Of a stretch of 64,000 bases of DNA, positions 11,483 through 25,200 are shown in pieces (the stretch's first letter is position 1; each line of letters starts with the position of its first letter). The DNA comes from Cunninghamia lanceolata (Eukaryota; Streptophyta; Pinopsida; Cupressales; Cupressaceae). Where the stretch lies: positions 43,616,001-43,680,000 of the forward strand of contig BSBN01000809.1 of the NCBI GenBank assembly GCA_027924645.1, written 5' to 3'. The notes below the pieces were generated by a model. That model did not search any database. It saw nothing but the letters and a program-made list of their open reading frames with translations, and was not told the DNA's origin. The translations under genes were made by a program, and so were the position numbers.

Positions 11483-12874
11483 TGTTGCAAGTATGGGCCT
11501 AACTGGTGTTGTCATTGATGTCAACATACTTCTATTGCATTGATGTCAAAGTTTGGATGAGTTGTGTGCTGAGGATATTGAGAAAATTAGTCCTATCAGA
11601 AACAGAGAAAGAATAGTGAAGACAGTGAAGCTCTATGAAGTGAAAATCCCTAATAAATCAAGATCAGAGAATGCACATCAAAGGGTTTGTAGATGTGTCT
11701 GAAGATGATCTAGTCAAGATTTGAGAGGTCCGCATGAAAATGTGAAGGAGTTATGGCCATAAGAGTAAAACTGGTTCTAGCAACTGTTCAAAGATGACAG
11801 AGTGACACAAATAGGTCCGGTGAGATCCAGAAATACAATATCATGTTCTGCGGATCTAGTGGCATGTTTGGGAAGATAATTTGAATTGACAACTCAATTG
11901 GTTTGTGCTTTGGAGGTCCACAAGCAATCCTTCTAATTTGACAGTGATGACCAACTGTGTTCTTGAGGTTCTGGTTAAAAATGCGAATGATTACAGTAAG
12001 TAGAAGTAGTGCGGATGTTCTTTGTGATTCAAGCAAGCTTGTGGGGGTCTCTAGATTGTGTCTAGTTTAGGTTGGTGGTCCGCATTGAAGATTGAGCTTG
12101 TGATTGAAGATTTACCTTTCGGGAATAGTGTTCTTCCTAGTCTTGGCCAACTGGATGATTTGCACATGTTGCGAATGATCTTGAAGATATTTTGTGAAGC
12201 ATGGTGTGCTCCTCAAATAAGATTAAAGTCCTAGATATGTGTGGCCAAAAGTATAGTGATTTGCATGAAGTTTTTGTAATAAGTCAAGTTGTATTTGCTC
12301 TGTAATAAAATAAGTGTATGTTGTGCCGACTTTGATGATCATTCCAAAGTCGATGTCATGTATAAATAAGAGTTGCAAAGTCATTCAAATGTATCCATGT
12401 GGTCATGATGAGAAGGTGGTAGCGTAGAGGAGCGAAAAGCAGAGCAAAGGTATTGAGCTTAAATGGAACTGAGTCAAGCATAGTGAAGATGCTAATCTTC
12501 AGTTCAATTATGTAATATTCATATTCTTTTGTAGATAGTGTGTCTCCTATAGGCAGTGGGCCTCTTGTGAGCAGTATGATGGGGTAGTGAGCCCTAATTG
12601 GGAAGTGTCATTTTATTCTTCTTATTCTTTTAACAGAGAATACAATCTTGGGTTAGTCACCCTGTGGTTTTTACCTTAACTAGGTTTTCCACGTTAAAAT
12701 CTTGGTGTTATATGTGTTGTATATGTTACTACTTTTGAGTTATTGCATTATGCTTCCATGATTGAATCTTTGATATGCTGTTGAAATGTAAGAAGGTTTT
12801 AAGTAACTAAGGAAAATAATTTTGGTGACAACTGATTTCACCCCCCCTCTCAGTTGTCTATCCTTAAATCAATA
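11483..12874 (+). repeat. 3' LTR of Copia copy 2
   Basis: It begins TGTTGCAAGTATGGGCC and ends near ATCAATA, about 1.39 kb, with a TATA box at 12361-12368. It contains the first ~180 bp that the 5' LTR of the same element lacks. Downstream sequence belongs to an unrelated, reversed family B LTR fragment. Confidence 0.9.
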
Positions 12875-13203
12875 GTCCTAAACATGCTTATATATGCATT
12901 CCCGCTACAAATTTTTTTATTCAAACTTAAGATGTCAGCAACGGACATATTTTAATGGTCTCCAACCAACATTCAAATTTGGGATCCCGCCAAAATAGGG
13001 CAGGGCAAGGGCACGAGCGCCCAAGACTTGGAACCTATTTTGGGTCAGGATCTAAGCTCTGCAACATCTCTTAAGTCCATTTATCATGGGTTTCAAGGCA
13101 TTGTGTCTCGAGATTCAATTCTAACATGCATGATGAAAAACAAGGGACCTGGGAGCTAAAGTTAGGAGGTAAAATTCCTAGGGGGACATTTTATGACATA
13201 ACA
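12875..13203 (-). repeat. Fragment of a family B LTR, reversed
   Basis: Read on the minus strand this resembles the first ~340 bp of the element B LTRs (29590 and 35135). It has the opening TGTCATAAAATGTCCCCCT, the ACCCAAAATAGG and GCCCTATTTTGG blocks, the GGGCGCTCGTGCCC block, and the TATATAAGCATGTTTAGG promoter region. It is more diverged than the two B LTRs are from each other. The Copia 3' LTR cuts it off at 12874. Confidence 0.7.
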
Positions 13204-14014
13204 GGGAGATACCCTAAGGGGTCAAGAGAGAGGTAACTAGTACTACAATGAAACAGAAGGTTAAGGAACCCACTATAGAGAGAAAGAAGATGCCAAAAGA
13301 AATCATGGCGATTGTAGCAGCTACCACAAAGGTAGAGAGGATGATGGAAGCTACTGCAAATATGAAGGGGTAGAATATACTCACCGTAGGGAGTCTCAAG
13401 AAGAGTGTAGAGGATACACTCAACAAGGTAGAGAAGGATATGAGAGGAAAATACAAAAATCCTTTAGGGGGACCTATTTGTGTTGTGGTGAAGGACACAA
13501 GGAGTCCATGTGCCAAGAAAGGAGGGTAGAGGATAGCGCAAAAGCTATATTTGGTGATGAGAGATCATCCACTTCATAAAGGGATCTTAAGTGCAGGGAA
13601 AAATTTATTTTTTTGAGGGCTTTGATGTGCCATAGAAGGGATGAGTTGACACAAAGGAAGAGTCTATTATGGACTAGATGTAAGATAGGCAGTAAATGTT
13701 GAGAGGTGGTGGTGGATAGTGGTCACATAGACAAATTGGTGTCTATAGAAATCGTCAACAAGTTTGGGTTAAAAAGGATGAAATATATGCACCCATACCA
13801 TATAGGTTGGTTGTAGTAGGGAGATTTGATTTTGGTGGAGGAACAATGTTGGTTAAGGTTCAACATAGGTGTGTACCAAGATGAGGTGTTGTGTGACATT
13901 GTGTCAATGGATGTGTGCCATCGTTTGTTGGGAAGACCATGGCAATTTGATAGGGAGGTGGTGTATGATGGGATAGCTAACACATGTGATCTAGAAGGAT
14001 GGACAAAAGAATAA
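13204..14014 (+). pseudogene. Ty3/Gypsy gag zinc-knuckle and protease relic
   Basis: Translated pieces follow the plant Gypsy order. A basic linker leads to a damaged zinc knuckle (CCGEGHKESMC, near 13480). Then comes RDELTQRKSLLWTRCKI, the retropepsin-like VVVDSGHIDKLVS (about 13705-13743), and the strand QDEVLCDIVSMDVCHRLLGRPWQFD (13880-13953), closing near WTKE at 14011. The LLGRPW box is typical of Gypsy proteases. Stops between the pieces make it non-functional. No reverse transcriptase follows. Element A lies inserted about 500 bp downstream. Confidence 0.75.
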
Positions 14015-14519
14015 ATTGATGTCACTAGTTTGGTAAGAAAAGATAGTTTTACAGTAGCATTGGTGTGTGCATTGGGGAGGGACGGTATGCATTGATCCCA
14101 AAAATGTGTGGCATTGTTGGAATAGGTGACAACACTACACATGCAAAAGAAGTGATTTAGAGGGTAGGATAGATGAATAAGAGGACATGGAGTTATACTA
14201 AAAAATATGATAGAGGAAATCATAACCAAAGGGTATTTGATGACTAGGAATTATACTGACAGATGTGAGAGATTGGTTGCTAACAAGGGAAAGTGGGCTA
14301 TGGCTAAATATAGGCTAAGGAAATAACGTGGTGAATGATTGGTGGAACAAATTGACAATTGAAATGGGAGAAAGAAGTACTTAGGGTGGATCATTTGAGG
14401 CATACCTAAGGAGGTGTAAAGAATGGGTTGAAGAGGTAGTGAAGTGGAATCTCCAAGCAAAAGTGGAAAACTACCTTGGAAAATAAGGGACTCATTTTTT
14501 ATTTACCCTATGAGTCTAA
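14015..14519. other. Unassigned flank between the Gypsy relic and element A
   Basis: Purine-rich DNA without a convincing reading frame. It may be further decayed Gypsy sequence in the same direction. The last five bases, TCTAA (14515-14519), are the left target duplication of element A. Confidence 0.4.
14515..14519. repeat. Left target-site duplication of element A (TCTAA)
   Basis: TCTAA directly precedes the left LTR and recurs at 27109-27113 directly after the right LTR. A five-base duplication fits an LTR-retrotransposon integrase. Confidence 0.9.
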
Positions 14520-17500
14520 TGTAACATCCACGTTCTAAAAACATAGTAAAAACCAAAAATTCACCATAAAGTAAATTTACAAGGTAAAAATGAGACAGAG
14601 AAATTTTTTTTTTCTTTTTTTCTTTTATAAATAAATAATCAAGTAACAACAATTACAAGATCTCTCATTACAAAATACAATAGACCATATTGTCTTTCTC
14701 AAGTACAACGTTTACAAAATAAATCAATTATAAATACCTGAATCAGATAATGTTTTACTTAGTCTCAATAAACACAAGTCTCAGAGATATACTACATCTA
14801 GAAATCTGACATCTTTATCGCAAGCCTCAGCATGTCTTCTACTAGAGAGAGAGAGAGTATCTTTCCAGTGATTTACCTCCAATCACAGACCATCGGTCTC
14901 CCACACTCCTTCCTAACCGGAAGTGGCCCTACCCTTCACGAGAAGTATAGACCAAGGTGACCAGTGGTAATTTGCTTTTTCGAGTACATAGTGTTGTATA
15001 TTACACAACTCTATCTATCATACAACCCTAGATACACTCTAGCTAATTATGATTCCTGATAGGATGTGCAATCCAGATATAGTGAACTGACAATGCATGC
15101 AGAGACATATGCATTACTATGGCCATAGTTTTCAATATAAATTGACGTTCACAATGAACGATGTCGTACTGTTCACCCACTCCAACTCGACTTGGTCAAC
15201 TATGTTTAACTTATGAAGTCATGATTTCAACAATCTAGTCTTCTCGACCCAATTCATGTTTTCTTTCACAGACTACAACCCATAGACTTTTTCTTTCGTC
15301 TTTCTTCCTTTACAAGGACTCTCATTGCATCATTGCAATACCCAAGGTCCATGACTTATTGTCTCATAATAAATATAGATAGATTAATTACGACTAAGAT
15401 GATAACCTTACCCAGGTTAAGCAATATAGTCTAGGAATCTAAATCACTTCTTGCAAGTAAGAATAATTTCGCATAGTCAGGGCACTTGTCCCTTCATTCA
15501 TGATCTAAATAATGATCTTAATGTCTTAATATAATAATTACCATATCTAGGTTAAGTCAAGGTTTAACTAAAGAGTTTTATCCAACTCCAATCTAGTCTT
15601 TCTAACTTAGGTGAATTCACAAGACACTGTTGTTGCTCTATTAATCACTAAGGATTGACTATCCATTCTTAGGTATCTCTCTTTGCATCTTTGCAACGTT
15701 TGAGATTTACCCCCTTGTCGACAAGTAATAGCTTAGTGAAGTTGTGATAAAAAGGTATAATGATTTTAATGTTAGACTAATCATTTAATGGTACCTCTTG
15801 CACACTTGCAAAATCTGAGGCTTACGACTTGTAACACAATCAAATAGGTTTTTATACCAAGGATAAACATTATCGTTTAGGAAAGATCTCCTTTGACAAG
15901 AAAATATAATCATTCTTAATTAGGGTACTCGACCTTCTTTGTCGACCCATATATATAATCAACTAAAACAAGTTGTAATCCCAAAAGGTATAATTTATAA
16001 CCTTACCCTACTGGGTCAAATCTAGGGATTTGTCTTCCCTATTCCATCATAATGGAATAATGCATTGAATTGGTTTTTGGAAAAATAATAATAGTAATAT
16101 TATAAAAGAAAGATCGACCTCGAGTCTTCTTCCAACTGCGTGGTCGTATAAATTTCCCAAATCAAGACTAATTTCATAAATGAGTATACCTTAGTTATAC
16201 CCTAACTAAAGGTTCCAGACATAATTATACTTCGACTAATTTTGTTTGATTCCAAAAATGTAAATAAACTATATCAATAATCTATCCATTAATAATCACA
16301 GTCCAAGGTTTCTTCTCTTTAACACATATGAAAAAATTGGCTCATTAATGCGTGAATGTTTTCATCTAAGATTGATGTAGGGAAAATCCATTCTCTTTGA
16401 ACATCCCTAGAGCAAAGTATTCTCACAATGACATAAAAAGTACGAGAGGATACAATCTTCGAGACATCTTAAGACTTGCAAATTCTTCTCTGTCAAATAA
16501 GAATAACCATTCATAGAAAGAGTACTTGCCTCTTTGTTGTCAATCTATTTAGTGATCATGAAGGTTTAGTATATAAAATTTCCCTATTGGGTCAAGTTTA
16601 GGTTTTGGTCTATCCATCATAAAAGCAATATACATTTTCCAATGGTATTTAACTTAGTAATCCAAGGAATTATCCTTTTGATCTTAACATGACTATGAGG
16701 TCATTTTAATATCTCCAATTTTGTCTAAGTAAAAATTGCTTTCCAAGAAGGGATTACCAAATATCATTCATTCCTTAATAATATGGTTATATCCCTTTGG
16801 AAAAATAAAACATAGTAACCACAAACTCTATGGTCACCTACGAGTCTAACATGTTTGTCTAGGATATGTTGACACCAAAACAAACAAAGACTAGATCAAA
16901 AATTGGTCGTTCTAAGTTAATATTCAAGTTGCTTTTCTCCTAACCAAAGATATTCACATATATATAAAGAAACCTTGCCAAACTATTATAGTCGAAAGCC
17001 CTTTGTTCCCTTCAAACTATATCGCTATTAGTTGTACTACAGTAATCATTGAATGAATTATTCTGTGACACAGTATGATGAAAAATTTGGAAACAAGTAT
17101 ATAAACTCATGCTTATCAAGTTTCTCATGAACTCATTAAATTGACAAATTCCTATGCAAACGTTAATATATATATAGACTCCACTGTCAAAGGGAAGATC
17201 ATCGACTTAATAATGAGGAATTAGACATCTCTATAATAAAAGGACCGAGTCTATGTTCATCCAATAACTCAGATATATCATCAGACTATGCCATTTGTCC
17301 CCTATACTCTCAAAGATAATTCTTTCTGGACAAAATAGTTATGATTCATAGCACAGAGGAAAAATATTCAAAAGCGAACATGATAAACTATATGGCAATA
17401 TAATAAACTATTAGACCTTAGTCTACTATTGACCTTGGACGTCGGCCTTTCCAAACATCTACAAAGACTATCAAACACAAGAACTCAGGAATGCTACGTT

Positions 17501-19298
17501 TAAAACTTATACAAAACTTGTAAGGAAAAGAACCTGGTTTCGAGAAGTATCAGAGGATCCTCTAATCTGTTGTGTTCTTCTCCACAGCTTTTGGTTTAGT
17601 CCGTCCTTGTTCTCACCACAACTGCCCCCTCAGTCCCGTAGTCTTGCACCCATCAAAGGTTTTAGGTATACACCGATAAGAAAACCGTTGTGATGGAAAC
17701 ACTTTCTTCCTACCCAGGCTGCACATGGTGAAGAAGGTTTAATGGCCTTTACCTCACGGTTTCCCATTTCTAAACAACAGAAAACTCATGCCCAAAGTGC
17801 CCCCATGCACAGCGAAGAAGAAGAATCCCCTCAACTCCCAGTTTCTGTTTCTTCTTAACAACATAACCACCTCCAAGACTCCCATGGCGAAGGAGATTAA
17901 TGACATTAACTTCTTCCATTCCATGCCTAAGTAGAAGGAGATCAGTTGCTGCATGTCACCCAACTCCCTATACAATAGCGACCACAACAAGATGGAGGCT
18001 TCTTAATGGCGATGTGGCACAACAACCTCATCCACTTTCTCCACAAGAAGGCTTCTAACCTTCGAAAAAGCAACCAACACCGCTTAGAGGGATAAAACTC
18101 TTACAAGGTGATAAACAATAAATGTATATTGAATCTCCAAGGTCGAAAAGAGAGAAAGAATCAAAACTGACTAAAGTAAGAAAGTATGGGTTTGATTTAA
18201 GATAACTCAAGTTGTAAGCTCGAAGAGAAAAAGTGCATTCAAAAGGAAGACATCCAAAACGACAAAAGTTGGGCGTAAACCAAATTAACTTGACGAGAAA
18301 ATCGACATCAAGCAAACTGACGAAAATACCTCCCGTTAACCAAGTTATGACTAAGGCGATTTTGGAATATCCTTCCAAATAATGACCAAAATAGTTATAG
18401 CATAAATCGACTTCAAATTTGACTTCCATCGATTTTCAAAAAGGAATAATTTCACAGCACATGATCAACGCATTTTTACGGCAATCACAACAGATTGGGC
18501 GTAATGCAAAACAAGATTTTAGATTTCGTTTAGCTGTCACATAGCTGTGAAAAACCTCTACCTGAAGTTGTTAAAAACTTCTCTATTTGTCCCTAGGATT
18601 TCAGATGATGTGAATGGGTCGAGTTTACCTCCCCATCACAATTCTTCATTAAAATCACATCGACTTGACGAGTTCAACTATTGACATTAAACATCGACAA
18701 TATTAGCGTCATCTAACTTGATGGGAACATCTTGACGTTTAAGAGGTGACAATAAAACCTCAAGTGACTGAAGGAGAATAACGCAATCATTTTACGGCTA
18801 TGATGTTGTTTACTTCGCAAACGACTATGTCAACTCATCATTGACTTGACTAGATGATAATCAAGATATCGACTACTTATCGATTAGATTCGAAAGCAAC
18901 TAGCAAGACAAGACTTACCTCATACGACTCATTGGTTCACATTATCGTTTAACACTAGACTCATTTGGCAAATTGACCACTCGTAATCCAAGGTCTATCT
19001 CTCTTCTCAAAAGATACTCTCTCTCTCTTCTCTGAGAGTCGATAACTTGTAATCCTATTTCACTTGTCATCAAACAATAAGTAATCAGTGCATCATTATT
19101 CAATAAATTCAACTAGTAAATCAAATCTCATAATACAATTATTAAATTGACCATAACATAATCATTTCCATGATTTCATAAATGATATTCAATATAATTC
19201 CATGTCATATCCTGTCATAAGTCTATAACATCTCAACAAATTTACTTATGCCCAAGTAAAAAGTAAAAGTATAGCAAGTCAGAAATTGGGATGTAACA
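14520..19298 (-). repeat. 3' LTR of element A
   Basis: On the plus strand it runs from TGTAACATCC to GGGATGTAACA; the termini are near-perfect inverted repeats. It contains an AT-rich tract near 14605, a GA microsatellite near 14843, and short open stretches near 17754-17990 and 18055-18429 on the minus strand. Those stretches have no recognisable domain and are only partly kept in the other LTR, so I treat them as chance. Confidence 0.92.
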
Positions 19299-19312
19299 TA
19301 TCCTTCCCCTAA
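19299..19312 (-). promoter_or_regulatory. Polypurine tract of element A
   Basis: On the minus strand the bases before the 3' LTR read TTTAGGGGAAGGATA. This is the expected plus-strand primer and confirms the orientation. Confidence 0.75.
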
Positions 19313-22215
19313 AGATTCATCGTCCTCGATGTTATAAAGCATCAAAACGCAACTTAAAAGCATATTCATTGTTTAATTGCTATCAGCATAAAGTAAATGA
19401 GGAAATTTCTACTAGAATTCATGGTAATTTCTCCCCCCATGCAAAACTATTCTATGCATAGTGGTCCCACTGGACCTCACACTTCATAACCTCTATGTTA
19501 CACAAGCATTGCTTATGATCTTCAAGTATTTCAGAAGCTTGATCATAACCTTTCCTAGGTTCTTGCACTTTTAAATCATTCATAGATTATAACATTTATA
19601 TATTACATGAATATATTCCTCATATATAAATCACAAAAAGCATGTTGCCTCTTGGCAATAATTGATAATAGGTTGATTCTAGATATCAATAAAATTTCTA
19701 ACCTTAAAGTTTAGAAGGGTCCTTCATGCTTAGGAACTGGTTTAGAATACATTTCGTTCTTTAGGAAACATTTTCAAGGGTTTAACCCTTAAAAGAATTT
19801 TTCCTTCTCTAATCGAGAATTGTCTTGGTGTACGCTTAATCATTAACGTAGCTTTTCTATTCATTATCCATTTGCTCTGATCTTTCCTGATCAGTTAAAT
19901 CTTTTCATTCATTTCTAATAACATTTCCGGACTAATGCTAATCCTACCTTCTAGCTTACCCAGCTTATAGGAGTTCGGCATCTTTCTGTCCAATGTTTCC
20001 ATTCAAGCCATCTTAATAGCAACAAATTAGGTATTGTCAAAGATTTCACGTGATAAGTAGTCTCCCTACTCGTATTGCTAATCCATGCAACATGTTTTGG
20101 AACTATCTTCTACAACATGGTTAACTTCCTTAGTTTAACCATCTGTTCATAGGATAATAAATTATACTCTTTTAAATTTTAGTTCTTAACATAGAGGACA
20201 AGTTTTCCAAAACCTTGACATTACACGCATATTTCTATCTGAGATAACCTTCTCAGAAAACCATGCAATCTAAACACATCTTGCACGAATTGTGTGCTAA
20301 CACTGATGCTCCATTAGTCCAATCCCCTGGTATATAATGTGCTACCTTCGAGAGTTTATCATCTCAAAATGGCATCGTGTCTTTTCCCAGACATAGAAGG
20401 ACTTCGTACAATATCCATGCAAACAACTTGCCATTTCCATTCTGGCATGTCATGCGGGTACATCAATCCTATAGGTGTTGATGTTCTACTTTTTCCTCTG
20501 GCGCTCTAGACAAAATGCTATAAATCTAGCGACATCCTTCTTTATTCCTTCAATAATTGAAGAGGTTTTATATTTGTTAGTACTCGGTTAACCCTAGATG
20601 TCCTGGGTATGGTGGAGTATGTACTTCTTTCCACACCAGTTTTCTTATTTCAGAAGAATTAGAAACACATATTCTTTCTCTGAAACTCAATAGTCTGTGA
20701 GACTCAAAATGAAAAACCTTTCATACCTTGAATATTTTAAATTTTACCACAAGAGCTTTCTAAATTTACTCATCATGTAAAGGTACACCCTTAAACCATC
20801 TCCTGAGGCATCAATTTTTTTTTCCCCTCAACTATCCTTCGGAACAAGAATTTCATAGCATTCGTGCTATTGTAATTTCTCTTAATCATTATAGAATCAA
20901 TTGCACATAAGGATTAATGTTCTCCTTCATGCTTAAAATAAATAAGTACATCTTCTAGAAGACTAGAACAAATATGTCTAAACAATCTCTAGACCCACTG
21001 CTCATGAGATTCATGAATATGACAAGGCATTTGTATGTTCAAAGGACAACACTGCTAACTCATAGTGCCCATTCTTGTCCAAAAGTTGTTTCAAGGGTAC
21101 CCTCATCCTTTAATCTAGATTGATGATATATCAATCTTAAATCAATCTTTGATAACATAACAACTCAACCCATCTAATCAAAGAGGTCATTGATACGTGT
21201 GAAAGATATTTGCTCCTTATCGTGGTTTTAACGAGCATATGATACTCAATACACAATTGTAGAGTTATGTCCTCCTTGACAAAAATAATATCTAGTGCAC
21301 CCCATGGTAACATACTAGATCAAATCAAACCTTTTAGCCAATAATTCTTATAAGGGGCTTTTGATTCCATTAATCCTAAAGTTGTCATAAGATAAGGTAC
21401 TTTTCCAGGTAACTCATCCCAACGTTCTCAGAGGAATAAGATTTTCAGTTGATTCAAACACTGTTCCATCAACTTTGGCGGAAGGCTTTCTTTTCCAAAA
21501 TACTAGGTATCTCCTTGGTTTTAAACATGGTTAGGATTTCTCCAATTCAATCAAGTGATTAACTAGTGGTTTATTCTCTTTTAGACTTTCACCCTGGTTT
21601 GGTTCTAGTATGATACATGCTCTCATTTTCCTCATACCAGATAATTAAGTTATCTAACAATTTTTCTGAATCTAAAGCGACTCAAAACATCAAGACATAT
21701 ATTTATCTCATAATAATCCAAAGATTGGGATAAAACATTGTCATCTTTACTATAAAGTATTCAGGAGTAACCACATCCTTATTTATATAGTTGATACGAC
21801 AAGACTATATGTCACTGTGGTTTTACAATCTTCCAGTTTAACAAACATAGAGGGTGGATGTACACGCAAGTACTCCAACACCTTTTTCCTAAAACAAAAA
21901 CATCACATCAACGTTCAAGTGACATGTCGTAACTGGCTACAATTTACTAGGTTTTACTACACTAGTAGAATTAGTAGGATTCTTGGCTAGTTCAGAACGT
22001 TGTTTTCTTTCTAGCTGAATACGCTTAAGCACATCAGCAAAAGTCTCTGAATCCTCCAGCCATGCACCTTCAGAGTAAGTAATATTCTCTTTAAGTTCAA
22101 CCTCCTCAATAGGTTTCTTCTTAACCACTAATCTAGGCAAATGCTGGGGAACAGACTTCCTAGCTGTTTTCTTTATTCTTCTCCACATCATTCTGGCACA
22201 AGAAAATTTGAACAT
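19313..22215 (-). pseudogene. Degenerate Gypsy gag-pol with chromodomain (element A)
   Basis: On the minus strand, a 92-codon open stretch (22215-21937) occupies the gag position but has no motif I can name. Further on, reverse-transcriptase words survive near 21380-21030: LPWGALDIIFVKE, ITLQLCIEYHMLVK and NGHYELAVLSFEHTNA. They match the Gypsy GAPVLFVKK, LRLCIDYR and GHYEFLVMPFGLTNA regions, but the stretch between them is shortened and the YxDD box is absent. Integrase words include an H-x-GH zinc-binding remnant, PEWKWQVV, SKVAHYIP and DVFRLHGF (about 20650-20250). Near 19450 a chromodomain tail, CEVQWDHYA, remains. The internal region is well short of the 4.5-5 kb usual for the group. Confidence 0.8.
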
Positions 22216-22284
22216 TAGCTAACTGCATAATGTTGGCTATAGGTTAGCACAGTGGACTCATAAGCCCTAGTGTCGAACCCGATA

Positions 22285-22296
22285 GCTCTGATACCA
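22285..22296 (-). other. Primer-binding site of element A (initiator tRNA-Met)
   Basis: The plus strand reads GCTCTGATACCA, so the minus strand reads TGGTATCAGAGC, the exact plant initiator tRNA-Met complement, two bases from the LTR end at 22299. Confidence 0.92.
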
Positions 22297-22298
22297 TA

Positions 22299-25200
22299 TG
22301 TAACATCCACGTTCTAAAAACATAGTAAAAACCAAAAATTCACCATAAAGTAAATTTACAAGGTAAAAATGAGACAGAGAAATTTTTTTTTCTTTTTTTC
22401 TTTTATAAATAAATAATCAAGTAACAACAATTACAAGATCTCTCATTGCAAAATACAATAGACCATATTGTCTTTCTCAAGTACAACGTTTACAAAATAA
22501 ATCAATTATAAATACCTGAATCAGATAATGTTTTACTTAGTCTCAATAAACACAAGTCTCAGAGATATACTGCATCCAGAAATCTGACATCTTTATCGCA
22601 AGCCTCGGCATGTCTTCTACTAGAGAGAGAGAGTATCTTTCCAGTGATTTACCTCCAACCACAGACCGTCAGTCTCCCACACTCCTTCCTAACCGAAAGT
22701 GGCCCTACCCTTCACGAGAAGTATAGACCAAGGTGACCAGTGGTAATTTGCCTTTCCGAGTACATAGTGTTGTATATTACACAACTCTATCTCATACAAC
22801 CCTAGATACCCTCTAGCTAAGTATGATTCCTGATAGGATGTGCAATCCAGATACAGTGAACCGACAATGCATGCAGAGACATATGCAATACTATGGCCAT
22901 AGTTTTCAATATAAATTGACGTTCGCAATGAACGATGTCATATTGTTCACCCACTCCAACTCGACTTGGATACTATCATATTCCTACAGTTCGACTTGGT
23001 CAACTATGTTTAACTTATGAAGTCATGATTTCAACAATCTAGTCTTCTCGACCCAATTCATGTTTTCTTTCACAGTCTACAACCCATAGACTTTTTCTTT
23101 CGTCTTTCTTCCTTTACAAGGACTCTCATTGCATCATTGCAACACCCGAGGTCCATGACTTATTGTCTCATAATAAATATAGATAGATTAATTACGACTA
23201 AGATGATAACCTTACCCAGGTTAAGTAATATAGTCTAGAAGTCTAAATCACTTCTTGCAAGTAAGAATAATTATGCATAGTCAGGGCACTTGTCCCTTCA
23301 TTCATGATCTAAATAATGATCTCAATGTCTTAGTATAATAATTACCATATCTAGGTTAAGTCAAGGTTTAACTAAAGAGTTTTATCCAACTCCAATCTAG
23401 TCTTTCTAACTTAGGTGAATTCACAAGACACTGTCGTCGCTCTATTAATCACTAAGGATTGACTATCCATTCTTAGGTATCTCTCTTTGCATCTTTGCAA
23501 CGTTTGAGATTTACACCCTTGTCGACAAGTAATAGCTTAGTGAAGTTGTGATAAAAAGGTATAATGATTTTAATGTTTGACTAATCATTTAATGGTACCT
23601 CTTGCACACTTGCAAAATCTGAGGCTTATGACTTGTAACACAATCAAATAGGTTTTTATACCAAGGATAAACATTATCATTTAGAAAAGATCTCCTTTGA
23701 CAAGAAAATATAATCATTCTTAATTAGGGTACTCGACCTTCTTTCTCAACCCATATATATAATCAACTAAAACAAGTTGTAATCCCAAAAGGTATAATTT
23801 ATAACCTTACCCTACTGGGTCAAATCTAGGGATTTGTCTTCCCTATTCCATCATAATGGAATAATGCATTGAATTGGTTTTTGGAAAAATAATAATAGTA
23901 ATATTATAAAAGAAAGATCGACCTCGAGTCTTCTTCCAACTACGTGGTCGTATAAATTTCCCAAATCAAGACTAATTTCATAAATGAGTATACCTTAGTT
24001 ATATCCTAACTAAAGGTTCCAAACATAATTATACTTTGACTAATTTTGTTTGATTCCAAAAATGTAAATAAACTATATCAATAATCTATCCATTAATAAT
24101 CACAGTCCAAGGTTTCTTCTCTTTAACACATATGCAAAACTCGGCTCATTAATGCGTGAATGTTTTCATCTAAGATTGATGTAGGGAAAATCCATTCTCT
24201 TTGAACATCCCTAGAGCAAAGTATTCTCACAATGACATAAAAAGTACAAGAGGATACTATCTTCGAGACATCTTAAGACTTGCAAATTCTTCTCTGTCAA
24301 ATAAGAATAACCATTCGTAGAAAGAGTACTTGCCTCTTTGTTGTCGATCTATTTAGTGATCATGAAGGTTTAGTATATAAAATTTCCCTATTGGGTCAAG
24401 TTTAGGTTTTGGTCTATCCATCATAAAAAACAATATACATTTTTCTATGGTATTTAACTTAGTAATCCAAGGAATTATCCTCTTGATCCTAACATGACTA
24501 TGAGGTCATTTTAATATCTCCAATTTTGTCTAAGTAAAAATTGCTTTCCAAGAAGGGATTACCAAATATCATTCATTCCTTAATAATATGGTTATATCCC
24601 TTTGGAAAAATAAAACATAGTAACCACAAACTCTATGGTCACCTACGAGTCTAACATGTTTGTCTAGGATATGTTGACACCAAAACAAACAAAGACTAGA
24701 TCAAAAATTGGTCGTTCTAAGTTAATATTCAAGTTGCTTTTCTCCTAACCAAAGATATTCACATATATCTAAACAAAACCCTGCCAAACTATTATAGTCG
24801 AAAGCCCTTTGTTCCCTTCAAACTATATCGCTATTAGTTGTACTACAGTAATCATTGAATGAATTATTCTGTGACACAGTATGATGAAAAATTTGGAAAC
24901 GAGTATATAAACTCATGCTTATCAAGTTTCTCATGAACTCATTAAATTGAAAAATTCCTATGCAAACATTAATATATATATATAAACTCCACTGTCAAAG
25001 GGAAGATCATCGACTTAATAATGAGGAATTAGACATCTCTATAATAAAAGGACCGAGTCTATGTTCATCCAATAACTCGGATATATCATCAGACTATGTC
25101 ATTTGTCCCCTATATTCTCAAAGATAATTCTTTCTGGACAAAATAGTTATGATTCATAGCACAGAGGAAAAATATTCAAAAGTGAACATGATAAACTATA

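Larger units (their letters stand above)
5725..12874 (+). mobile_element. Ty1/Copia LTR retrotransposon, copy 2
   Basis: A nearly whole element: truncated 5' LTR (5725-6931), tRNA-Met-type primer-binding site (6934-6945), internal coding region (6989-11141), five polypurine tracts and full 3' LTR (11483-12874). Internal region about 4.55 kb. Same family as copy 1, similar over the whole shared length and sharing one inherited stop codon. No target duplication can be tested because the 5' terminus is lost and the upstream border of the pair lies outside the window. Dead through stops and frameshifts. Confidence 0.92.

Noticed and set aside
17754..18429. Two minus-strand open stretches in the element A LTR as possible LTR-encoded proteins
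   Set aside because: The matching places in the other LTR (25735-25926, 26028-26237) are shorter or broken and no domain is visible.
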